This document shows, piece after piece, positions 35,060-44,716 of a stretch of DNA of 64,000 nucleotides. The translations under genes were made by a program, and so were the position numbers. Numbering within the stretch: position 1 is the first letter of the stretch; each line of letters starts with the position of its first letter. The stretch is taken from assembly GCA_017435565.1 (NCBI GenBank), contig JAFSEU010000022.1, positions 52,509-116,508 of the forward strand, written 5' to 3'. The stretch is from Oscillospiraceae bacterium. GTDB lineage: Bacteria; Bacillota; Clostridia; Oscillospirales; Ruminococcaceae. The notes below the pieces were generated by a model, which saw only the letters and a program-made list of their open reading frames with translations, searched no databases and was not told where the DNA came from.

Positions 35060-38000
35060 TATCTAACACCCCTTTCCTTGATGTAATTCACCCATTTTAC
35101 ATAGAGTTTCTGCCTGATTTCGCTCTCGTCCTGCTGAGCACTCATATCCTTCATAAAACATTGGCTCAACGCAATAATCTTTGCTTTAGAGGCTTCTGGT
35201 GAGATTTGAAGAACAATTTTTTTGAGCATATCTGTAAGTTCATCATCATTAGTTGCTGTAAGCACACAATTTTCTACCTTAGTTCTCACACCGAGAATAT
35301 TAGTCAATCGTCTTGACAAGCGTCGGAAATTTTCATCCGACCAAAGTTCAAGGGAATTGTTTTCTTTATACTCTGCGATTTGTTCTTCAACAAATTCGGT
35401 GTTTCTTGCAGAAAGAGCGAGAGTTTCAAGACCATTTTCAATATCTAAAATAGAATAATCAAGTTTCTCACGAAGTCTACCTTGAATTAATAAGTTTACC
35501 AACTGCTCACGAATGTTGCGTTTTTCCATTCCCGACACAGTAGCAGAAAAGTCATAGGTTGTTTCGCCAAGGTCGCACTTATTAACTTGAACAAGAACAG
35601 GTTCAACCCAATCGTTTTGATAAACTGCGGCAACACCACGTCTCAATTTTGACAGCTCATCAATCTGTTCATCATTAAGTCCTGCGGCATATCCAACTAA
35701 TTCACGGTCGCTACGGTCTGGCAAACGAAGTACAATTTTGGTGTTCGTATTTCTAATGACAGACATATCCAACAAACCGGGAGACTGGTCTGCAATAATG
35801 AACCCCTCACCATAAGTACGCATTTCCGCAATTGAGTTAGCAAGCAATTCAACAGATTTGCCGAGAAGATTTGAACTTTCAGAACTCTGCTCTGCAGAGG
35901 TGCGCTTTAACAGATTATGTGCTTCTTCCAAAACTGTAATGTGTGATAGAGCACTGTTGATTTTGCTAGAAGACATACGATACTCGTTAAGCTTCATAAC
36001 AAGTAAACCCATAATAAGAGATTTTGTTTCCGTAGAACCAACACGGCTCAAATCAACAATCACACTCTTGTCAAACAATTCTTCATCGGAAATATCATCG
36101 TTGCAGAATATGAGTCCATTTAAACCGGTGGTCAAAGAGCGAACGCGAGTTAAGAGAGCACCAGAGTAATCACCTTTGCTATCAGCAGAATATTTGGATT
36201 CGTTTATAACAACTTCAATTTGCTCAAGTACATCTGCAAAGTTTGGAAATTTTTGTCCATTTTTGTTTTCCGAAGTAACTAAATCCCAACCTATGGTAAC
36301 ATATGCTCTTTCTATTGCTTCTTTCAGAATAGCTGGCATAGCAGCATACATAGGCCAACAAACATTGAAAATTTCAACAAGCCTATCCAAATGCTCCAAA
36401 ATGTGAACATCATCGGGAAAACTAAAAGGATTGATTTTCAACAATAAAGTTTTCTTTGGATTTGTGCCATATACAGATACATTCGCAAATTGTCCGAACA
36501 TATTTTTATATTCGCCTTTTGCTGGTTCTACAACAAGAAATGGAATATTATAGATGTTGTGAAGCTGATTTATAATCTCATATACTGTATTACTTTTACC
36601 AGAGCCGGTAGAGCCTGTGACGAAAGCGTGCATAGTCAAAGAATTGATATCAAGATTTACAGCGGTGTTGGTTTCAGTTCCCATTGTAAAGATGTTTCCA
36701 AGATTAAGCTCTCGGTGTTTTATTTTTTTGCCATAAGAAACAACTTCCTTGCCAAACTCAGCGTGTTCAATTACAGGAAAACCACATACTGATTTTCTTG
36801 GCAAACCCATTTGAATAGCCAGTTCGTTACTGCTCAGAAGAGAAGATGCTGTAACAGACAAACTATCTTGTTCCGTCTTGTAAGCAAACACTGGATGGAT
36901 AAAATTAGTGATGTATTCTCGTAAAATCGGCAATTTTGCTTTATCTTGGCGTCCCCAATAATTTATAGCCGATGTTTCTACACCAGATTTAGAGCCTTTC
37001 ATAAGAGCCTTGTAAGTTCCAGCCGCCATTTCTGCTGTTTCCTGGCTATCAGAAAGGAAGTACGCTGCACATTCCCACATACCAAGACTTTCGCACTCAT
37101 CAAGACGCTTTAATTGCAAATCAATTCTATCAAGCGTATTTAGCAAAGTTTTATTCTGCATTGTTAACTGCATATTTTCGGTTTTTCCAGAAGTTAAACC
37201 TTCTGTATGGGTTTTATTCTCGGATGTGCTTTCGTTTTCGCCAAAGGCTTCTCCTTCGTTATAAGTTTCATTCTCAGTATAGTTTTCGTTTATGGAATGA
37301 CCAGTGGTTTTAGTGGAAGGAGTATATGCGCCTAAAGCAATTTGTCCGGCTGTAATCGCTCCTGCCGCAACAAGACTTGCTCCACCAGTGAGAGGAGCTG
37401 CAACTACACTCAAAGCTCCAAGCGCAACAGAACCTACAGTTTTTGCCAAAGTTCCCAAAGTATCAGCCTTTGAAACAGATTGAGTTTCAGATGTTCCCTT
37501 TGAATAACTTGTTCCTTTGGAAACACCCGTGTTTTTGGTGTAAGATGTTCCGATAGTTGTTCCGTGAGACAAAGAATCTGAAATGCTTAAAGCTGTATTT
37601 GTGCCATAGGACAATTGCATATTAGCAAATGGAGATAATTGAGTATATATTGTCTCGTAAGCTCTACGAATTTCATCAAGTTGTTCAGGCGGCGTACTCT
37701 TTGCTAATACAATTGCAGTATATTTCTGTCCTTGCATAGCAAGAGCCAATTTTTCTAAACCTTGGATAAAGGTTTCGTTGTCCTTAAAATCCTCGTCTTT
37801 GTTGTTCGCAACACAGGAAACAGAAGATATATTTTGGGTTGGAATGTCAGCTAAAAAAGCCTCTGCCTGTGGGTCGAGCAAGTCTGTGGATTTTACTCCG
37901 GGAAACTGACCAATTAATGCGTTCCTCAGTGTATCTTTAAGAGATTTTGTGGTTCTCTTATCATCCAAGGAGCGAACACCCATATAAAAATCAGTCTTTT

Positions 38001-38403
38001 CTCCGTTACTATCAGCTATAATAAAAACACCACAATTTAAATTTTGAACAGAGTTAAAAACTGAAGCGAATTTATATGTAGAATATTCGTCATTCTGATA
38101 AACCATTTCTGTAATTTTAAAAAGACGAATATCACTAATCTTCTTGAGGTCATCTGCCAGAGGAATAATTTCAAGGTCTGTAAGTTTATGAAGATATTTT
38201 TTCAGTATGATGTCATCAACAAGTTTACTCGATGTAGCAAGTTGTATCTGTAATTCAGCCATACTTGGAACAGCAGATTCATTTTTATCTAACGGAGCAG
38301 TGAAAGTGGGAAATACACTTTCGCTTTGTTCCGATACCGCAAAATCATCAGGTGCTTCTACAGGATATTCTTTTCTGTTTTTCAATATAACAGTATCGCT
38401 CAT
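35059..38403 (-). CDS. Large HerA/DUF87-type ATPase with internal hydrophobic region
   Basis: 1114 residues. Residues 1-270 form an unassigned domain. Residues 270-410 are odd: repeats rich in Gly, Ser, Thr and Asn or Glu (GTSYTKNTGVSKGTSYSKGT; YTENETYNEGEAFGENEST) flank an alanine/glycine-rich hydrophobic stretch (318-361). The C-terminal half is a HerA/FtsK-superfamily ATPase with Walker A GSTGSGKS (597-604) and Walker B TVLEEAH (823-829), then IIADQSPGLLD. HerA ATPases act as hexameric DNA or protein translocases. The hydrophobic middle might dock on a membrane or partner. It overlaps genes on both sides by one base, so it is tightly coupled to the nuclease and the glycine-zipper protein. 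Confidence 0.85.
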   Translation of the reverse strand: MSDTVILKNRKEYPVEAPDDFAVSEQSESVFPTFTAPLDKNESAVPSMAELQIQLATSSKLVDDIILKKYLHKLTDLEIIPLADDLKKISDIRLFKITEMVYQNDEYSTYKFASVFNSVQNLNCGVFIIADSNGEKTDFYMGVRSLDDKRTTKSLKDTLRNALIGQFPGVKSTDLLDPQAEAFLADIPTQNISSVSCVANNKDEDFKDNETFIQGLEKLALAMQGQKYTAIVLAKSTPPEQLDEIRRAYETIYTQLSPFANMQLSYGTNTALSISDSLSHGTTIGTSYTKNTGVSKGTSYSKGTSETQSVSKADTLGTLAKTVGSVALGALSVVAAPLTGGASLVAAGAITAGQIALGAYTPSTKTTGHSINENYTENETYNEGEAFGENESTSENKTHTEGLTSGKTENMQLTMQNKTLLNTLDRIDLQLKRLDECESLGMWECAAYFLSDSQETAEMAAGTYKALMKGSKSGVETSAINYWGRQDKAKLPILREYITNFIHPVFAYKTEQDSLSVTASSLLSSNELAIQMGLPRKSVCGFPVIEHAEFGKEVVSYGKKIKHRELNLGNIFTMGTETNTAVNLDINSLTMHAFVTGSTGSGKSNTVYEIINQLHNIYNIPFLVVEPAKGEYKNMFGQFANVSVYGTNPKKTLLLKINPFSFPDDVHILEHLDRLVEIFNVCWPMYAAMPAILKEAIERAYVTIGWDLVTSENKNGQKFPNFADVLEQIEVVINESKYSADSKGDYSGALLTRVRSLTTGLNGLIFCNDDISDEELFDKSVIVDLSRVGSTETKSLIMGLLVMKLNEYRMSSSKINSALSHITVLEEAHNLLKRTSAEQSSESSNLLGKSVELLANSIAEMRTYGEGFIIADQSPGLLDMSVIRNTNTKIVLRLPDRSDRELVGYAAGLNDEQIDELSKLRRGVAAVYQNDWVEPVLVQVNKCDLGETTYDFSATVSGMEKRNIREQLVNLLIQGRLREKLDYSILDIENGLETLALSARNTEFVEEQIAEYKENNSLELWSDENFRRLSRRLTNILGVRTKVENCVLTATNDDELTDMLKKIVLQISPEASKAKIIALSQCFMKDMSAQQDESEIRQKLYVKWVNYIKERGVR

Positions 38404-38975
38404 TATTTTTTACCTCCACCGACGACTACGGAAGTGGCTACTCCACCTACAACTGCACCGGCTGAAACACCAGCAATTACTCCTGCGACCGGAGCACTTG
38501 CTAAAGCTGTAACTGCACCGCCTACAGCAGCACCAATAACCGCACCGACAGCAATTTTAGCACCGAGATAATCGCCCTGTTCTTGGCAACGACGCTTTTC
38601 TTCTTCATAAGAGCTTCGCTGAGTAGAACTGTAATTCAGTCGACCCATTTGCTCTTTTTTCGGAGCGACAGTCTTGGTTACAGGTCTGAGATATCGAACG
38701 ACTTCTTTTAAATGGTCGAGTCTTTCGTGAGAAAAATTAGAAACAACTTTTACCATTACCTTATCCATATACTCATCATTCCAAAGACTTCTGTCTTTGA
38801 TAAATTCCTTACCATCGTGCACATCATAAAGTCCGACCATAGACTTAGCTGCTTTTTCCATAGCATTGAATTCAACAAAAGTTGGGTCAATTAGCAAACT
38901 ATCCTGCATCATAATTCTCACTCTACGAACATTTCCAGAATTAACTGCATCATAAAACGCACTTGTTAAAGCCAT
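38403..38975 (-). CDS. Small protein with C-terminal glycine-zipper membrane region
   Basis: 190 residues, start chosen at 38975 (MALTSAFYDAVNSG) because AAGGAGG lies 9 bases upstream. Residues 1-100 are helical and hydrophilic. A basic EEEKRRCQEQGDY segment comes next. The last 60 residues are almost only Gly, Ala and Val (GAVIGAAVGGAVTALA, GVSAGAVVGGVATSVV), a glycine-zipper pattern that can insert in membranes or form pores. The stop overlaps the HerA start (TAATG). I do not recognise a family. A membrane-effector or anchor role is inferred. Confidence 0.75.
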   Translation of the reverse strand: MALTSAFYDAVNSGNVRRVRIMMQDSLLIDPTFVEFNAMEKAAKSMVGLYDVHDGKEFIKDRSLWNDEYMDKVMVKVVSNFSHERLDHLKEVVRYLRPVTKTVAPKKEQMGRLNYSSTQRSSYEEEKRRCQEQGDYLGAKIAVGAVIGAAVGGAVTALASAPVAGVIAGVSAGAVVGGVATSVVVGGGKK

Positions 38976-38988
38976 AAGTATATCCTCC

Positions 38989-41280
38989 TTATATTTCAAG
39001 TATTGAAGCCACACGCTTCTTAATCAATTCAAGCCAAGCTAATCGTTTTTCAGTTTCTTTAATACGCTCCTCAGCTTTATTTTTATCTGTAGCATAACTC
39101 TCAAGTTCTGATAACTTTTGCTTTAATACGCCATCTAATCGTTTAAATTCATTATTGAATGAAGAAGCAATTCGATTTGATTGCTTAATTGCATGCTTCT
39201 GTGCTTGTTCTCCATTATTTATTACGTTTTCTTTTATTGGAGCAAAAAATTCTTGTGCCAGTTCGTTTGCGGGAACATATTTTACAGTTTTGTATTTAGT
39301 TTTGTAATACCCACTTTCTTGGAACCAAGTCCAAGGTTTATACCATTTTTTATCTGTGTTTTTTACCCATTCCTTTCCGTCAGCAACTTCCTTGGATTGT
39401 ACTAATTTGGTTACAGAGAAATCATCTGCGGTAGGAACACTACCTCCCATAAGTTTGAGAGGGTCAATGGATATACCTGCAAGAGCATTTGTGTCAATTT
39501 CACTTGTGAGCGAAGCAAGTTTTTTCTTATATTCATTGAGTAGTGCATTACTGGTGTTTACCAAGTTTTCACGGATAAGTTCGTCAAGCTCCGCTTGAAA
39601 ATCAGGTTCTAACTTCTTAGCATAACGCTCTAAACGATTAACTTCATCCATAACTTCATCCATATCAAGTTCTTGGTCACGCAATTCATCAATTTTAGTT
39701 CTGATTTTAGCTTGATATTTTTGAACAATGTTGTCTATAATCTCCTTTGCTTCATCACTTACTTTTACTACAGCATCCTCAACAGCGTTTCTGAACTTTT
39801 GAGCGGATTTGACATCATCAACCTTTTTGCGTATTGTTTCAATCTGATTAGCAATGCGTTCGCCATCTTCTTTGTTTTTTGCAAGTTCCTGTTTTGTTTT
39901 TTCAAAGCAACCAACTTCGTCCAACTTATGCATAAAAGTATCTACTATGTTTTTGATTTTTGCCGTTTTTGCATATTTCTGGACATATTGACGAATAGCT
40001 GCTTCAACAGAAACTACACCCGTATGAATCAATGCTTCTGCTTGTGCATCGTTATTGCTTGCAGCATCAGCCAAGCTCTTTTTGATTTCACCACGAATGC
40101 TTGCAGGAAGCGTATTGTATTTCTCAAAATGTAAATGTTCATTCCTGTTTAACTTACGGACTTTCATTTCTGTTTCATCCATTGTATCTTCGTCAACATC
40201 TGCTCCATTCTGCATTAATCGAATATTTAAAGCTGGCAGAGCTGCGGCAGGAAATAGATTTGGATTTGCAATACCGTGTCCTTTAAGATATGTACGAATT
40301 CTATCCAGAGTCTGTGTAGTATCACCGTCCTCTTTGCGACGGTCATCCATCTTGTTTACAACAAATATGAAACGGTCTTTACTCTGCTTACCTCCTACCT
40401 TCATACTATCAGCAACACGCTGAAGCAGAGCGTTATCATCATCTGAACCGAAAGTACCTTCCATAATATACAAAACGAGAGATTTTGAGGATTTATTCAA
40501 AAATTCACTTTGAACCTTTTTATGTTCGGGGTCTCTCGAATTGTTGGGACCGGGCGTGTCAATCAAAACGAGAGATACATCCTCAGAAGAAACAAACGGA
40601 ATATTTCCAGCAGCTTTAATAACTGAAACATTTTCATCGTTATTCAATCTTTCCATAGTAGAATATGTAAGATTTTCGTGAGTTTCAAGCAATCTATTAT
40701 CCTTACTATATACTTCAGCTTGCCAGTTTTCATTACTTTCAGTATCTTTGATTCTTGTAATGATAGCAGTACAAGCTTCTTGTTTTGATGGCATTAATTT
40801 AGTGCCAAGCATAGAGTTGATTAAGGTAGATTTACCAGCACTCATTGTAGCAACAACACAGACTTCAAAATCGCTACTTTTTGCGTGCTGAAAAGCGCTA
40901 ATGATTTCCACATCTCTCAATTCATCAAAAGGACCTTCTTGAATTTCGTTGAACACCTCATCAATTAACGCTTCCTTATCAGAGGTTTCTTTAGCTGGAA
41001 TTCTATCAAGTTTTGCAGTTAATTCTCCACGCTCAAATTCCTGCGTAAACACTTCTGTTAAGTCTTCAAAATCTAAAAGTGTTCCGTGAAATACTATATC
41101 AAAATCGGTGTCATTATACTCATCAATCAATATTTTAGGCAGTTCTTCGACCCATTCTTGCAAACGAGAACCGGGAATAATACGTTCACCGATTTTACTG
41201 TTCTGTGCAAGCTTTTTTTCATCAACGGTTAGCTCCGTTTCCAATTTGTAAGGATTATATTTTATAAACACCTTTTTCAT
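38989..41280 (-). CDS. Dynamin-like GTPase with long helical stalk
   Basis: 763 residues. A 120-residue N-terminal domain precedes the GTPase, with G1 MSAGKST (146-152), G3 DTPG (241-244) and G4 NKMD (309-312). After about 420 the protein is mostly long amphipathic helices and coiled coil, interrupted by a Trp/Lys/Tyr-rich segment (KKWYKPWTWFQESGYYK, about 650) that could contact membrane. This layout matches bacterial dynamin-like proteins. The gene overlaps the second GTPase gene by 4 bases (ATGA), so both are made together and may form hetero-oligomers. Confidence 0.85.
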   Translation of the reverse strand: MKKVFIKYNPYKLETELTVDEKKLAQNSKIGERIIPGSRLQEWVEELPKILIDEYNDTDFDIVFHGTLLDFEDLTEVFTQEFERGELTAKLDRIPAKETSDKEALIDEVFNEIQEGPFDELRDVEIISAFQHAKSSDFEVCVVATMSAGKSTLINSMLGTKLMPSKQEACTAIITRIKDTESNENWQAEVYSKDNRLLETHENLTYSTMERLNNDENVSVIKAAGNIPFVSSEDVSLVLIDTPGPNNSRDPEHKKVQSEFLNKSSKSLVLYIMEGTFGSDDDNALLQRVADSMKVGGKQSKDRFIFVVNKMDDRRKEDGDTTQTLDRIRTYLKGHGIANPNLFPAAALPALNIRLMQNGADVDEDTMDETEMKVRKLNRNEHLHFEKYNTLPASIRGEIKKSLADAASNNDAQAEALIHTGVVSVEAAIRQYVQKYAKTAKIKNIVDTFMHKLDEVGCFEKTKQELAKNKEDGERIANQIETIRKKVDDVKSAQKFRNAVEDAVVKVSDEAKEIIDNIVQKYQAKIRTKIDELRDQELDMDEVMDEVNRLERYAKKLEPDFQAELDELIRENLVNTSNALLNEYKKKLASLTSEIDTNALAGISIDPLKLMGGSVPTADDFSVTKLVQSKEVADGKEWVKNTDKKWYKPWTWFQESGYYKTKYKTVKYVPANELAQEFFAPIKENVINNGEQAQKHAIKQSNRIASSFNNEFKRLDGVLKQKLSELESYATDKNKAEERIKETEKRLAWLELIKKRVASILEI

Positions 41281-42581
41281 AAATTACCTCCATATATAAT
41301 TCTTTCAAGTCCATATAAACCAACACGCTTACTTAGTGCTATTTCCTCAGAATCTGTTGGCAAACACTGTACACCTTTATAATACTGCGATAGGTCATAA
41401 GAAGGCTTATTAAATTTTTTTGAATACAGGGCGTATTCGTCTGCTTCGTCTTCTGAAAGAGTCTGTCCTGTCATTTTCAGTTTAACAAGATATGAAAAAT
41501 ATGCTGAAATCGGACAAATGACAGGATTTTCAAATCCGATTTGCTGTAAATCATTTTTAAAACCGTTTATACTTTCTTCAACACTATCAGAATAATTATG
41601 ATAGCAATCAAGCTTGTTGAGAACAAAGATTATCTTTTTTGTGTGTAAATTTTGAGCCACCCATTGTAAGTGTTTTTTCTCTGCATCGGTACCTAAACGC
41701 GTTGGACTTACAACATAAATGATTGCATCATAAACATCATTAAGCAATGCATTTCGAGCATATTTACTATGTTCTTTATATAACGCCGCATCTACTCCGG
41801 GTGTGTCAATTAAACACAGTCGGGGTATATCAGATTCTATTCTTGCAAAATATGAAGCTATAGAAATGTGTCCATTCCAATCGTAACCGCTTAATTCATC
41901 TGCTGTTGCTCTTAGACTAATGTCTTTTGTTGATAAATGAGTGTTTTCATCTTCATAAGCTTTGTTATAAAGGTAACATACGTTTCCTGTGCATACTTCT
42001 TGAGATGTACGGGCTACTGGTTTGCCAATAAGTGCATTTATTAGTGTTGATTTGCCAGTGCTCATATTGGCAGTAACAATTATTCTTTTTTCTTCTTTTG
42101 AAATAAAGTTTTTATTTAAACGATATTGTATTATCAATGAAGAAGCGAGAAGATATTTCTTATCAATAATTTGCTGATTCTTTAAGAGAAGCATTATTCG
42201 TTCAATGTCGGAGTTTCGTCTGATAGATAGGCTTTCTTTCATTATCTCTACAGCGAGATGTATTAAGGAATCGTCCAAAAGGATTAAAGCTACATCACAA
42301 ATAAGCATAAAACGATATTTGCTTCGCCACGGTTTCTTGAAAGATAACAAACATATTGAGTCTTTTTTTGTCGTTTTATCATTCATTAATAGTTGGGTGT
42401 GGTATAAGCGTAAACGCTCAAACACATATTGTTTTACTTCTGTTTTACTTTCGTCCAACTCACTAACCGTTTTTTGGATTATGTATGTAAGAGCAGAAAT
42501 ATATTCTGACCTGATTTTACTTTTTGACTTTTTTATCGGATGCTCTCGCATATCAAGAGCCTCCACAAAAAATGGATTCAT
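41277..42581 (-). CDS. Second dynamin-family GTPase, short form
   Basis: 434 residues. An N-terminal helical domain (1-160) is followed by a dynamin-type GTPase domain with G1 MSTGKST (173-179), G3 DTPG (259-262) and G4 NKLD (322-325). Unlike its partner it has no long stalk after the GTPase, ending within about 80 residues. Dynamin-family pairs with one long and one short member are known in bacteria. AAAGGAGG lies about 13 bases before the ATG. It is the first structural gene after the WYL regulator, with a 45-base gap. Confidence 0.82.
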   Translation of the reverse strand: MNPFFVEALDMREHPIKKSKSKIRSEYISALTYIIQKTVSELDESKTEVKQYVFERLRLYHTQLLMNDKTTKKDSICLLSFKKPWRSKYRFMLICDVALILLDDSLIHLAVEIMKESLSIRRNSDIERIMLLLKNQQIIDKKYLLASSLIIQYRLNKNFISKEEKRIIVTANMSTGKSTLINALIGKPVARTSQEVCTGNVCYLYNKAYEDENTHLSTKDISLRATADELSGYDWNGHISIASYFARIESDIPRLCLIDTPGVDAALYKEHSKYARNALLNDVYDAIIYVVSPTRLGTDAEKKHLQWVAQNLHTKKIIFVLNKLDCYHNYSDSVEESINGFKNDLQQIGFENPVICPISAYFSYLVKLKMTGQTLSEDEADEYALYSKKFNKPSYDLSQYYKGVQCLPTDSEEIALSKRVGLYGLERIIYGGNL

Positions 42582-42626
42582 ATTCTATTAAATACCTCCT
42601 TTGCGAGTATCATTCGTTGCTTTCGC

Positions 42627-43580
42627 TTATGAAATCAAATTCACCATATCCCCCTGACTCCTCAACCACATATCAATGCCTTTACCAAACACTTCCGCAG
42701 AAACCGTATATACACCGTTGTCCTCGGAAATAATCTGTGCTGTTGGAAGCCTGTCCAGTATAGCATCAATGTCAAGTCCAGAATACTCAAACTTGATTTT
42801 CTGAAGCTTACCGCCATACATAAACTGTATACGCTTACGAAACTCGCCTTCTTCAAAACGACTGCTATACGGAATATGAAATTTCTCATTCAGCACTTTA
42901 CAGTTCTTTATTCTGTCAATGCGGTATATTGTAGGGAATGAATCGTTTATAACATCAAAATCCTTGCGAACATTTTCATCATCAATAAATGCTGCCATAT
43001 AAAAATAATACTCAGAAAACATTATTGATACAGGTTTCAGTTTACGCTTGACAACAGACTTGTCCTTGAGGCGGAAATAATCAATCTCAATCCATTGGCA
43101 ACTCTTTATAGCCTGTCCTATTTCCCACATTGTATCAATAAACTTTGTCTTGTGCCTCGGCTCAACATAGTGGAACGCTTCATTGCTTATAAGCTCTGTA
43201 ACAAGTTTCTGATTATCTTTCGGAACACAACAAGATATCAGCTTATCCAATATATCCGTCATTTCTTCCTTTGTAAGAGAACGACTGTCAAGCAGTATCT
43301 TGCACAAAGCAAGTATTTCGCTGTTTGTCAGCTTCATTTTGTAAATGTGGTCAAGACGATAACCTTTTTCATTTCTGTCGTAAACAATGGTGTTATAGAA
43401 ACCACTGCTATCCGCGTTGACTTCAAGAAAGTTTCTTATATCATCAATATCACGCTGGATACTGCGTTCATCAACGCCAAAATCAGCAGCAGCCTGAAAT
43501 TTGTTTATCAAACGTCCGTTTATAAGCTGTGTATAAAGAGAAAGAATGCGTTTTGCCTTATCATTCTTATATGTATCCAT
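42627..43580 (-). CDS. WYL-domain transcriptional regulator
   Basis: 317 residues, start chosen at 43580 (MDTYKNDKAK) with AAGGACGGTGA upstream. An N-terminal winged helix-turn-helix (RILSLYTQLINGRLINKFQAAADFGVDERSIQRDIDDIR) is followed by a WYL domain (WIEIDYFRLKDKSVVKRKLKPVSIMFSEYYFYMAAFID) and a C-terminal WCX-like extension. WYL regulators often control phage-defence operons and bind nucleic-acid or nucleotide signals. It is the first gene of the cargo operon and a palindrome overlaps its promoter, suggesting autoregulation. Confidence 0.88.
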   Translation of the reverse strand: MDTYKNDKAKRILSLYTQLINGRLINKFQAAADFGVDERSIQRDIDDIRNFLEVNADSSGFYNTIVYDRNEKGYRLDHIYKMKLTNSEILALCKILLDSRSLTKEEMTDILDKLISCCVPKDNQKLVTELISNEAFHYVEPRHKTKFIDTMWEIGQAIKSCQWIEIDYFRLKDKSVVKRKLKPVSIMFSEYYFYMAAFIDDENVRKDFDVINDSFPTIYRIDRIKNCKVLNEKFHIPYSSRFEEGEFRKRIQFMYGGKLQKIKFEYSGLDIDAILDRLPTAQIISEDNGVYTVSAEVFGKGIDMWLRSQGDMVNLIS

Positions 43581-43604
43581 ATTCGTCACCGTCCTTATAA
43601 CATC

Positions 43605-43635
43605 ATTATACAACGTTACAATGACACGATGTGTC
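43605..43635 (-). promoter_or_regulatory. Cargo operon promoter with overlapping palindromic operator
   Basis: Minus strand -10 TATAAT (43610-43605). The -35 position is weak and sits inside the perfect inverted repeat GACAC-GAT-GTGTC (43623-43635). A regulator bound here would control the whole operon. Confidence 0.6.
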
Positions 43636-44263
43636 TATCTCATCATTTTTCTTGTAAAAAACAACAAAGTTAATTTTTATGCAGAAATCAACAAAATCAT
43701 AGTTATATTATACCACAAACTCCATCAAAATGCAACGAAAATCGAATTTTTTTAGTTCTTTCTTTGTTCAAAAAGCAAAGCTCAAAAACTACGCTATATT
43801 GCCATTTTTCTCTCACCCGTACACACAGTAGGATATAACTCTGCCGAAGTTGATTACACACCCACTCTGATATATTCTAAACAATCAACTCTACAGGCAA
43901 TTCTAACTCCTGTATATAAATTACCCTGACATACATTTTGCAGAGATTACAGCGTATATAAAAGCCATTTTTCTTCCCGGAAATGCACAGCAAAATTTAT
44001 ATTGTGAGCGCACCCGAAAAAAGTTTTCAACTCACACGGAAATCACCATAATAGGAAAATATCCTGCACCGAAATATCGGCTCATCATATCCCTCGCCAC
44101 AGAAAATCACGCTGGGAATACTACGGGAGATATTAAAGATATAGGTAGCTATTATCTAAAAACATAGGAGCTATTATTAACTATCAATCCATCAATCTAC
44201 GCAAACGGAAACCGCCGTAACAGGATTTCTGAGGTATGGTACAAATGAATAAAACAGTCGTTT

Positions 44264-44310
44264 AAGCACCGAGAATATACAGTAAATCTGTATCTAAGCG
44301 GTGCTTTTTT
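44264..44310 (+). terminator. Terminator/attenuator in the element leader
   Basis: AAGCACCG / CGGTGCTT stem with inner ATACAG / CTGTAT pairing, followed by TTTTTT. Confidence 0.7.
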
Positions 44311-44326
44311 ATACGCTTATGGTTAC

Positions 44327-44374
44327 CACCCTGTGATTTTTTCGGCGTATAAAAGTGAGGGATAATTTTAAGGT
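44327..44374 (+). repeat. Direct repeat copy 1 (with 44717-44766)
   Basis: About 48 bases containing TTTTTTCGGCGTATAAAAGT followed by a GAGGG and T-rich tail ending GGTT. Copy 2 is nearly the same. Confidence 0.75.
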
Positions 44375-44716
44375 TGCCATCAGTCTTATTTTTTTGCTTG
44401 AATATTAGAGATTATTTTTATGCAGGCGTAAAAAAAGCAAGAAAAAGTGTGGATTTTCCAAAATTATATGGCTCAACCCACTGATTTTTCTGCTTTAAAA
44501 GTAGATGGATACATTCCGAGCGCCAATTATGAACTCCTATGAAATGTGAAAATTTGATGAAACTTTTTGAAAACAGGTGATAAAATCGGCTTAAAAAAGG
44601 CAATGAGTGAAGGAACAAATTTAAGAACACCGAGCTGAAATTTTACTGTATATAGTAGAGATATTTTTCTCACGCTGAATTGAAAACTTTTTGTAAATAT
44701 CAGAAAGTTTTTCGTA

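Noticed and set aside
35059..38403. HerA ATPase as the coupling or VirB4 protein of a conjugation system
   Set aside because: No other type IV secretion genes are in the element, and it is coupled to a nuclease and dynamins rather than to the relaxase.
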